Assembly (NCBI GenBank): GCA_951640165.1
Contig: OX621238.1
Span: 29,102,001-29,166,000, forward strand
DNA from: Pseudoips prasinana
Lineage: Eukaryota; Arthropoda; Insecta; Lepidoptera; Nolidae
DNA: 64,000 nucleotides
Reading direction: 5' to 3'
Positions 10,626 through 20,600 of the stretch are shown piece after piece; position 1 is the first letter of the stretch, and every line of letters begins with the position of its first letter. The notes under the pieces are model-generated. The model worked only from the letters and a program-made list of their open reading frames with translations, was not told where the DNA came from and made no database searches. The position numbers and the translations under genes were made by a program.

Positions 10626-10878
10626 TAGACGGTCACCGTAGCCTAGTTGGTAGTGCTCCCGCCTACGAAGCTGGTGGTCCTGGGTTCGAATCCCGATAAG
10701 TGTAAATATTTGTGTGATGAGCAGGAATATTTGTTTCTGAGTCATGGATGTTTTCTATGTATATAAGTATTTATCTATCTATATAAGTATGTATATCGTG
10801 CCTGATACCCATAGTACAAGCTTTGCTTAGTTAGGGGCTAGGATGATCTGTATGACATTGTCCCGAGATATTATTATT
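10626..10878 (+). repeat. tRNA-derived SINE
   Basis: A-box-like tagcctagttgg at 10639-10650 and B-box gggttcgaatccc at 10682-10694 give a tRNA-like head. It continues with the ttgtgtgatgagca motif and the tail cccatagtacaagctttgc ... cattgtcccgagatatt(att)n. No acceptor-stem pairing is kept, so it is not a tRNA gene. Confidence 0.75.
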
Positions 10879-11010
10879 ATACTTGTTGCTTCAGTAGTTA
10901 GTGGAACGGAGAGGTAAATAGTTAGATAAATACCAACCCGCGACTGGCCTGTAGGTCTAATCAACAAGTCGGCAATTCCTGTAATCACGTAAAATATCCT
11001 TTAAATTTTT

Positions 11011-11240
11011 CGGTCTAGTGGTTAGTGACTCTGACTGCTAAGCGCTAGGTTGTGGGTTCGATCCCCACCCAGGACAAATCGTAGTGTGATGAGCACAATT
11101 ATTTGTTCTGTGTCATTTATCCATAATAATTAAGTATGTTTATCAGTTGTCGGTTAGTTCGGGATCAGATGGCAGTGTGTTGTTTGTCCCAAACTTAGCA
11201 GAGCCTGTACTATGGCAACCCGTTATACTTATATAGCCAT
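11011..11240 (+). repeat. tRNA-derived SINE
   Basis: Head with A-box cggtctagtggttag and B-box gggttcgatccc (11054-11065), then the cacccaggacaaat, gtgtgatgagcac and tcccaaacttagcagagcc blocks. It is in the same orientation as the copy at 10626. Confidence 0.75.
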
Positions 11241-11388
11241 TACCAACCTCATGGATAATTTTAAAAGAATGAGAAAATAGTAACACCCGATTCTCTATAC
11301 ATCTAAGACAATCGTAATAAGCTCCTTACTTGGCCTAAACCTAACAGAAATCAGGCCTTAGTAATAGGTTACGAGACTTTGACACAAA

Positions 11389-11987
11389 TAGCTGGGTACT
11401 CACTTAGCAGTCTAGCACGTCGTATCAGATACGGTATCAAGTGAGTACGTAGGCACGAGCCCGCTGCGAGCCGCTCGCGCGTGGAGCGCTGTAAGCTCGC
11501 AGTGACCCGCCGGCGCCGAGTGGCGGTTTCACTGCGAACACAAAGGCGGCTCGCATTTCGCAATGTGCTCGTGGACGGCGTCACGACCGCTTGTTTAGTG
11601 AGTAGGTACGTACGCGCGAGCTTCAAACGAACTTACGTATTCAATTATTCATTATGGAGTGGATTGAAGAAAAAGTGTAAAATATCCACTAATCTCTTGA
11701 AACTTCATATCTATTACTAAATTGTTAGAACGATTTCTATCTTTGAAAATTTCACTTTGCTAAAATCGACGTGGGCTTTTATAATTATCTAAAATATTAT
11801 ACATGAATATGAACGCAGCACTAGCCACCATTTGAGACATGTTGTCAGCGTGACGTCGTTGCGAGCACTGCGGATCCGGCAGCTCGTAGCTAGATACGCG
11901 AACGACCTTGGACGAGCCGTACCCACTTGCAGGTTGATACCGTATCTGATACGTTACGTGCTACACTGCTAAGTGACTACGCAGCTA
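11389..11987. mobile_element. 599-bp terminal-inverted-repeat element (MITE-like)
   Basis: The first ~57 bases (tagctgggtactcacttagc ... cgtatcagatacggtatca) are repeated inverted at the end (11931-11987, tgataccgtatctgatacg ... gcagcta) with few mismatches. The interior is GC-rich (11450-11600), has a weak internal inverted structure, and encodes no transposase. Flanking TA is the likely target duplication (TA|GCTG...CAGC|TA), pointing to a Tc1/mariner-like or PIF-like origin. Confidence 0.75.
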
Positions 11988-13640
11988 ATTGTGGCGAGCG
12001 GAAGGTCAGGGGATTGGAAAAGACTTACACTGGATACGTACTAGATTTTAGTACGCAAACAGTGAGCATGTTATGCATATGAACATTTCTAATAATAAAA
12101 CCAAACAAAAGGTGTTTAGGAATGTGCAAAAAGCTCCTTTGTATGATACCCCACTTCATCTGATATCTCTACTTTGGAACTTTGAAGTTGGGGAGAAAAC
12201 AAAACATTATTTCTTGGCTCATTATAACCTCGACATTTACTTGGTTACTATTATACTAATCGCTGACATATACGCCGCGGGTTTATTTCTCATTTATGAA
12301 TAAATAATAATATATTAACTCATAAACAGTAAACATGATATTAGCAACTTCACTATACACTCTTGCGAGTTATTGCATTAGATTGTTTAGCAGAAGAAAA
12401 TATTTACGCTTTTGGTAAGAAAACTGAAATAATAATTAAATTCTTGATAATGAGTGACTTACATTTATACATATCTTTACCTACTAACGCTTTAATCGAA
12501 TGACGTCCACAGCTAGACAAGAAACTCCACTTAGAATTGCTACAAAATTTCATCAAAATCCGTCCGGTACTTTTTGCGTAAAAGAGTAACAAACATACAC
12601 ACTCACACACTTTCGCGTAATAATCGCCACGCTTGGAAGACGGGACAGAAATACGCTGTCACCCGTTCTCTGGTTGGAATTCCCACAGGTCCACTTCTAC
12701 ACGATCTCTCGCCCTCTCCCCGTCAGTATCCGCCCAGAGCCGAGGTTCGATCCCCACAGGGGCTGCCCTCCGGCGTGGGTACTTAGTTTGTAGTTTATAT
12801 TTTGCTAGGCGGTTAGATCCCACGCTCACCCCTACTGTCCGGTGAAGCAGTAAAAGACGAGAGGCTAACTGCACGCGTCAAATAAAAAAAATGTATTGGA
12901 TAATTGGATTCGGTCGACCGTCGCTATACACACAAGGTCCGTCATAATAATAATATGGAATTCTAACCTTAATATAACAGATCCATTCGGCCAGATGTAG
13001 TAAATTATATCTAAAACTTCGTTAATTAAACCTATTGATAAATTGATCAGTTATCGTCCACTAAGAGTTGAAGATTGTTATAGTACTAATATCGTTATAA
13101 AAACTGGTGGGGTGATGGGATTGGTGGTAGAAGGGTAAAAATTAAGGGTCGAATGAACATTTATTGCAAAATCATAAAAAAAATCTCCATAGTTTACGAC
13201 TTATTCTCGGACCTACCAAATATACATAAAATTAAATCATACAAATCGGTCAAGCCATTCGGTGGAATTTGTTGTCATCTTGTGTTGAGAGAGTAAATTT
13301 AGTGAGTACACTACATTAATACGAAAAACTTTATTCTGACAGTCACAAATACGAATTTCAAAATACTGATTTCCATAATTTCGAATGGTTCAAAATTCCG
13401 AATATTACAACTCCGATTTATTATATATAATATTTTTATAATTCAATTTCAATATTCCTTACGTTGATTATTACTCTTCTCAAAACACCGAGCTTCAATA
13501 GATCGAATAACAAAATGTCCGACTTAATGATAATTCGAAATATTAACAAAATGAATAAAAATATTTTGTTTCTCTGGTCACAATTTTAACCTATGCTAAC
13601 CCAAATGATTCACCAACAATAGATGGGATCTGACACACTG
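11988..13640. other. intergenic with repeat fragments
   Basis: No convincing gene. The stretch 12540-12612 (atttcatcaaaatccgtccg ... acacactcacacactttcgc) is the tail of a repeat common in Lepidoptera. The stretch 12631-12870 is GC-rich, contains a B-box-like gaggttcgatcccc, and looks like an insertion of unknown class. Confidence 0.5.
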
Positions 13641-13644
13641 ATAG

Positions 13645-13722
13645 GGGGGCTGCATGCAGCATGCAAGCAGGCAGGCAACATGCAAGCAGGCATGCAGCAT
13701 GCAAGCAGGCATGTAGCAGGCA
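13645..13722. repeat. minisatellite, ~12-bp unit gcatgcaagcag
   Basis: Imperfect tandem copies of gcatgcaagcag and shorter variants (gcaggcatg) fill this stretch. Confidence 0.8.
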
Positions 13723-13735
13723 TTGTTTCTGTCAC

Positions 13736-13963
13736 GGCTCCGACGCTGCGGGGTTCAGGCGGCCCCACGCGAGCTTATAGTCGCAGATGGTTTTAACGCT
13801 CACCACTGCAGATTCGGCTTGCTGGCCGGCCAAGCCGGCCAGCCTCAGCCGCGGCGGTGAGCCTTCAAGCCACCTGCTCCTCAGCTCGCGGGCCGCCTCA
13901 CCCCTTAATTACGCTCTAGGGTAGGGCAGACAGGACTACGTGAAGTCGGTTTTGCAGCGATTC
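13736..13963. mobile_element. GC-rich ~228-bp insertion flanked by 11-bp direct repeats
   Basis: gtttctgtcac occurs at 13725-13735 and again at 13964-13974, enclosing a block much richer in G+C than its surroundings. Inside are an inverted pair (ggggttcaggcggcc against ggccgcctcacccc) and a central palindrome tggccggccaagccggcca. It looks like a non-autonomous element; I cannot name the family. Confidence 0.5.
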
Positions 13964-13974
13964 GTTTCTGTCAC

Positions 13975-14535
13975 CAAATTTTGTAGCACAACTTGTAGGC
14001 CTTTAATTTATTCGAAGTATTGAAATTCGGAAAGTCGTTTTTAGGACCGAAAACCCTTCGAGCATTTGGCTCTTAGAACGTATGAAAATCTGAAAACTAT
14101 CAAATCGCATTTAAGACTTTCGGTAAGATAAATTTCGTGTTATTCAATAACAGATATAACAATTCTTAGGTATTATGAAATTCGGCATAAAATATTTCGG
14201 AGTATTTGGGGGTTCCAAATTTTAGTTCGTGAATGTCATGTATACTGTAATTTAATTTTGTAACGTTCCATTTAAATAAATAAATAAAAGAATATAACCA
14301 CTAAAGAAGTCCGCACTTCTTTTCTACTGTATCCCACCCTTTTCATCAAAGATCGGTCAGTTTAGCCTCATTTGGACTTTATTTTATACTCAAGTCAATT
14401 CTTAAGTATCTTTCCTATATCATACTTCACAATTGTCTTATCTTAATGAAAAAATAACAATCCAGATATGTTTGTCGGAAGAACAGAAGAATAAGATAAA
14501 GGTATCCAATTCGTTCTGGGTGTTGTTGTAGAACT
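13975..14535. other. intergenic, upstream of GMC gene
   Basis: AT-rich. It should contain the 5' UTR or promoter of the gene at 14536 if exon 1 is correctly placed. I can point to no clear TATA box or initiator. Confidence 0.4.
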
Positions 14536-14644
14536 ATGGGCTCGAGTACATCGATAGCGCTTGTGAAGGCGGCGCAAATACCGATCACGATATTGGCTTC
14601 CCTCGGATATGATACATTGTTCCCGGAACAACCTGTAATGCAAA
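14536..14644 (+). CDS. GMC gene exon 1 (36 codons plus 1 base)
   Basis: ATG at 14536 is the first in-frame ATG after a stop at 14497. The exon reads [20 protein letters not shown] and then [16 protein letters not shown], and ends at a strong donor, a|GTAAGTATAG. The leftover single base fits the two-base start of exon 2. GMC proteins usually have a short hydrophobic leader and a Pro/Glu-rich link before the FAD motif, which this resembles. The assignment rests on phase, donor strength and position, not on a domain. Confidence 0.65.
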
Positions 14645-17600
14645 GTAAGTATAGGTAATAACAACACCAAATACTAACTAATATATAGTTACACTTCTCA
14701 TTAAAAAAATCAAGTCCCAGAGAGTAATATGTACTTATCTTATATATGTCGTATATGGTATAGGTACACCTCAGAGCAGGTATACACGCACGGGTAGTGC
14801 CATGCGACTACTCATATATCGTATGGAACTATCCATATGGCATACCTATTATGTAGTTGATATGGATGAGTTTTATGTAGTTTTTTTACTTTAAACATAA
14901 AATAAAGAGTGCTAATAAATACTTAGATGGCAGTTTATTTTAATTTCCAAATAGAAGATATAATCGCCTGACTGGCCTGGTGGTTAGAGAACCAGGCTGC
15001 TAAGCCAGAGGTTGGGGTTCGATTCCCACCCGGAACAAATATTTGTGTTATGAACATGATGATTTGTTGTGTGTCTGAGAGTAATTTACTATTAAAATGG
15101 ATTTCATAAATTCGAGTCTGAGAAGCACGGTGCGGTGGCGTAGCAGTTAAACCATATGGGGGCCGGATAGCCCGTGGTTCGTGGGTTCGATTCCCTCCAT
15201 TTTAATTATGTCTGAACCTTGTTTTCAGTTTAGTATGTTTAAAATACTAAAAGTAATAAATGAAATCCTAAATAATTATAAAAACTATGATTTAAGAAGT
15301 ATTCATACTGATAAGTATGTTTATCAGTTGTCTGTGTATCTCAGTACAAGCTTGCCATAGTACTGGCTTTGCTTAGTTTGTAATCCGATGGTAGCACATT
15401 AGTTGTGCCAACAGTTGTGACAAAATCTGAAGATCTGTTTGTTCACGTCCAGATGACACATGGTTCGACTACATAGTAGTGGGGGGCGGCACAGCCGGCT
15501 GTATAGTAGCTACTAGACTGGCGGAAGATCAGGAGAACAGTGTGCTGTTGGTGGAGGCTGGAGGCAATCCGCCTGTCACGGCTTTTGTAAGTTACAAAAT
15601 CTTTGATATTCATACTTTAGCGCGCACCAATATCGCTAATGCGTACTAAGCATTACGAACTAATTTTAATTTCCTAAGATAGTTCTTATGACAAGGACAT
15701 GATATATTGAGTTGTGTCAATTTCTAGTTTGGCGCGAAATACTTCTTCTTGTTCTTTTTTATTAATGTCAATTGGTGCCGATGTCGACAATTCTGCCAAT
15801 GTCAGATGTGAAATGGGAAATGCGCGAAATACTGTAAGGGTGATTTCAGAGTCGCGCCGGCGACCAGTGCTGTCCAAACGCGCGCGCTTACAATTACACT
15901 AGATAGTAGGAGTGGGCGTTAATTCAACGAACGGCTTTTTTTAACTGTTAATCTAATGTTAACGAATTAACTGCTTTTTGTTTACCGCAAAACCCGTTAA
16001 ATCTATCAACTGTTTCATTCAACGATTTTGGCAAAGCGCATATTTTTAACTCAACGAATATGTATTCAAAAGTCGCTAACGTTATCTGAAGCTGTTATTG
16101 TTAACGCAAAACCAGCTAAAATTATCAGTTTCTTCTGCGTTGAAAGAACGACTCGAAACGGAATATGCCGAGTGGACGGGAGGGCGCCTATGCGAGCGAG
16201 CGAGACGCCGCTAGCTTAAAATTGTACGAGCGAGAGTGAGAGAGATCTATGTTTCTCCATGCTCTTGCTCCATGGCTCGCGCCGCTTTGTCTTGCCGAAT
16301 CGAACAGGTTTTTGCTTGTAAACATTACAATCAAATTAGTTTGTTTGAGTGTGGATGAGTGGAAATTAAGATGATTATGTGTATAAAAAATTAAAATGAT
16401 TATGTACATAAAATGATTTAAACTTTTAAATACGCCTGGTATATCCTTTTTTCGCCAGCCAGTCCTAAGCCTGGAAAAGTATGAAGGGAAGTTTATTTCA
16501 TTTAAATGTCGACTTTTGATCATTATTTAAAATTGACTGGTCACTCAAACAAGCTAACTTCAAAACACGAAAACGTTGGTTTGGTTTTAGCAGCCCGCGG
16601 CGTAACGTCAGCTACTTTTTCAATTTGAACAAAGTTTGCGTTTATTAACTGCTACGTTAGTATAAATCTGTTACATTAATGAAAACCTGTTAATAACGTT
16701 AACGGCTTTTTTAACAGGTTAACAGGATGAAATTAACGGCTTCGTTGCGTTAACCCAAAAATCGTTAACGACCCACCACTACTAGATAGTAGTTGCGTTT
16801 CACAGTCACGCAGTTCAAACGCGCCGCGTGTGAGACGCGCGTCGTCGGCCAGCGCTGGCGAAGCGCGCGCGGCCCGAGCTCCTCTGCTGGCGTTTCAGAG
16901 TATATATATATATATATATATATAGACATATAAAGTAGTTCATTGGTAGAATTTAGAGAGCTCACACGAAACTAGTGATAAATCTAGGAATCTTGGCCCT
17001 ATCTTGTAGATTTACCGCCATTAAATCGTAGGTACTAAGTACGTCACTCATTAACAATATGTACCGCCAATATGTGATTATTGGCGGTACATACGTGATT
17101 ATTATTATACTCAGAATTACCAAGCGGTATTCGTTGAAGGTCAGGTTTACGCGCCGACTTCGACGCACTCCGACGATGAGGTTGAGGTCATGTATGAGGA
17201 TATTTCTAGAGCCATACATACCTCTAACACTTATTTCACTGTGGTTATGGGGGACTTTAACGCGAAGCTGGGTAAACGATTCGGGAATGAGCTGAGAGTG
17301 GGGCAATTTGGAACTGGAGACCGGAATCACCGGGGCCAAATGTTGGCCGACTTCATGGAGAAGGAAGGACTCTTTATGATGAACTCCTTTTTCAAGAAGT
17401 CGGAAAACCGCAAATGGACCTGGGTAATCCCCAATGGTAAAACAAAAAACGAGATAGACTTTATCTTGTCGACGAGTAGACAGATGTTCAATGACGTCTC
17501 AGTGATCAATACGGTTAAAACCGGGAGCGATCACAGACTGGTGAGAGGCTCATTGAACCTAAATGTCAAGCTCCAGAGGTCCCGACTGTTAAAGTCTACG

Positions 17601-20600
17601 CTCCGACCTTTACCCATCCACATCCAAAACCCTGAACCCTTTCAGCTCGAACTACAAAACCGTTTCGAATGCCTAGCAGATTGCGAGGAAGTGGACTCAC
17701 ACCACGACAGGCTCGTAGAAGCTGTCCATACGGCTGGGTCTAAGGTCTTCAAGGCCCACCGTACAAACAGAACCAAAAAGATCTCTGAGTATACCCTGCA
17801 GCTTATGGACGAAAGACGGAAAATGGTTCTGACATCCTCTGATGATGCTACCAGATACCGGCAGCTCAACAGACAGATCTCGAAGTCTTTGACTCGCGAC
17901 ACACGCCAATTTAATACAAATTATATTAAAGAAGTCATTGAGCGGAACAAAGGCTCTAAAGTGTTTGCAAGAGAACTGTCTGTTGGACAGAGCCAACTGA
18001 CGAAGCTGAAGACTGAGGATGGCAGAATCGTCACGTCTATACCTGAGTTGCTGGGAGAGATCGAGAGGTTCTACGGACAGCTGTATACGACAACCCAGTC
18101 ACCTGTCGATAGTTGTGCCTCAGATCCCAGAGCACGACTAACCCAACACTTCACCGAAGACATCCCTGACGTCAGCCTGTGCGACATTAGAATGGCTCTC
18201 GAACAGCTTATGAACAACAAGGCGCCTGGTGATGATGGAGTTACGGCAGAGCTTCTGAAGGCGGGTGGTACACCAATCCTACGGGCCCTTCAGAAGTTAC
18301 TTAACTCCGTCATACTAGATGGTCAAACGCCACAAGCATGGCACAGGGGTGTGGTGGTGCTCTTCTTCAAAAAGGGCGATAAAACTCTCTTGAAGAATTA
18401 CAGACCCATCACACTGCTGAGCCATGTTTACAAGTTGTTTTCGAGGGTCATTACGAATCGTCTCGCACGCAGGTTTGACGACTTCCAGTTTCCCGAACAA
18501 GCCGGTTTCCGTAAAGGCTATAGTACCATAGACCACAAACATACGCTGCGGCAGGTTATACAGAAGACCGAAGAGTATAACCAGCCATTATGCTTAGCGT
18601 TTGTGGACTATGAGAAAGCCTTTGATTCGATCGAAACTTGGGCCGTACTGAGGTCTCTCCAAAGGTGCCAAATCGACTACCGGTATATCGAGGTGTTAAA
18701 GTGTTTGTATGAAAACGCCACTGTGTCAGTGCGACTCCAGGACCAGAACTCGAAACCTATCCACTTGCAGCGAGGTGTGAGACAGGGAGATGTTATATCT
18801 CCGAAACTGTTCACCGCTGCATTGGAAGATGTCTTCAAGCTTCTGGACTGGAAAGGCTTTGGCATCAATGTCAATGGCGAGTACATCACCCAGCTTCGAT
18901 TTGCCGACGATATAGTAGTCATGGCTGAGACCCTAAAAGACCTCGGTGCAATGCTCGATGCCCTCAGCAGAGTCTCTCAACAAGTGGGTCTGAAAATGAA
19001 CATGGATAAGACGAAAATCATGTCGAACATCCATGTTGCACCCACTCTAGTTAAGGTTGGAGATTCTGCACTCGAAGTTGTAGGGAACTATATTTACGTA
19101 GGACAGACCATCCAACTAGGTAGGTCTAACTTCGAGAAGGAGGTCAATCGTAGAATCCAACTCGGCTGGGCGGCGTTCGGGAAGCTACGTAATATCTTCT
19201 CGTCCCAAATACCGCAGTGTCTCAAATCGAAAGTCTTCGACCAGTGTGTGTTGCCAGTGATGACTTATGGAACAGAGACGTGGTCGCTCACTATGGGCCT
19301 TATCAGGCGGCTCAAGGTCACCCAAAGAGCAATGGAAAGGGCTATGCTTGGAGTTTTCCTGCGAGATCGAATCAGAAATGTTGAGATCCGCAGGTGAACC
19401 AAAGTAACCGACATAGACGTAAGAATTGATCTGATGATGATCTTGCGCGGGTCGCTGGAAATCGCTGGATGCGGATAGCGCAAGACCGGCAATTGTGGAG
19501 ATTTTTGGGGAGGCCTTTGTCCAGCAGTGGACGTCTTTCGGCTGATATGATGATGATGATGATATGTGATTATTAAATGTTCTTGTCTATACCCTTCTCA
19601 TCAAAAATGTCAAATCACCTCTATAATTTAGTTTTGTACGAGTTATTGGTATTTGTATTACATAAATAAAAAAATCAATAGTGTCAATAAATAGCTTGCA
19701 TATTAATCTACATAGGTAATGATGATGGTTTAGGACAATTCCAAATTTAAACCCTAAAACGGTCCATTCTGAAAAGTTGAATTGTCTATGCAGCTGCAGA
19801 ACTGAGATCACTTCATCTAAAACCTTGGAGTACGGGCAAATATCTCGACTTGAATTGATATCAGTCTAATAGATTCTTCCCTAATTAGGTACCTTAGGTA
19901 CCAGATGTATGTATAAAAACGGTAGATTTTCTTTTAAATTGTACGTTTTTATTTTATAGATACCTGGACTATCCTATTTACTACAAGATTCATATGAGGA
20001 CTATAATTATTCCTCTACTTACGATGACGTAGCTGCATCAAGCCAGAATGGTCACACTAAGTTCGCATCAGGCAAAATGCTCGGCGGCAGCGCTTCTTTC
20101 AGTTATAATATACATACTCGAGGCACAAGATCCAATTTCGATTATTGGGCTGAAATAAGTGGCGACGATTCATGGCGATATGAAAATGTTCTAAAATACT
20201 TTATCAAGAGTGAAAGTTTACACGATGATGAAATTCTTGACGTTTATCCCGATTACCATGGAACTGAAGGACCTACAGGCTTAACAAGAGAGCTTCATCC
20301 CGAATTAAATGATTATTTCGTAGCTTTCGCTGAAATGGGTAACCCACATGTACTAGATTTAAACGCTGATATCTCAGTAGGTTACACTCAACCACAATAC
20401 ACGATATACAAGAATGTACGACAAACCCCAGCAATAACCTATTTTAGAGATGCCAAGGATTATAGTAATTTACATTATTGTAAAGAAACAAGAGTAACGA
20501 AGATTATAATGAACGGAACCGTGGCTGTAGGAGTAAAAGCTGTTCATGCAGGAGAAACATACATATGGAAAGCGAGAAAAGAAATAATAATATCAGCTGG

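Larger units (their letters stand above)
14645..15452 (+). other. GMC intron 1, with SINE insertions
   Basis: GTAAGT donor and ...ttcacgtccAG acceptor. The intron is mostly SINE-derived sequence (see 14967 and 15125). Confidence 0.7.
15587..19959 (+). other. GMC intron 2, enlarged by two transposon insertions
   Basis: GTAAGT donor, ...attttatAG acceptor, phase 0. About 3.3 kb of its 4.4 kb is the hAT-like element (15907-16781) and the RTE-like element (about 17108-19565). Confidence 0.85.

Noticed and set aside
12073..12303. 76-codon frame as an upstream GMC exon
   Set aside because: No phase-compatible donor needed; exon 1 at 14536 fits better, and the frame has no GMC feature.
13645..13722. 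possible CRISPR-like array
   Set aside because: Short imperfect tandem units without unique spacers, in an animal genome: a minisatellite.
10626..15240. tRNA genes suggested by A- and B-boxes at 10639, 11012, 14978 and 15130
   Set aside because: No complete cloverleaf or acceptor stem; each is joined to the SINE body and tail, so they are SINE heads.
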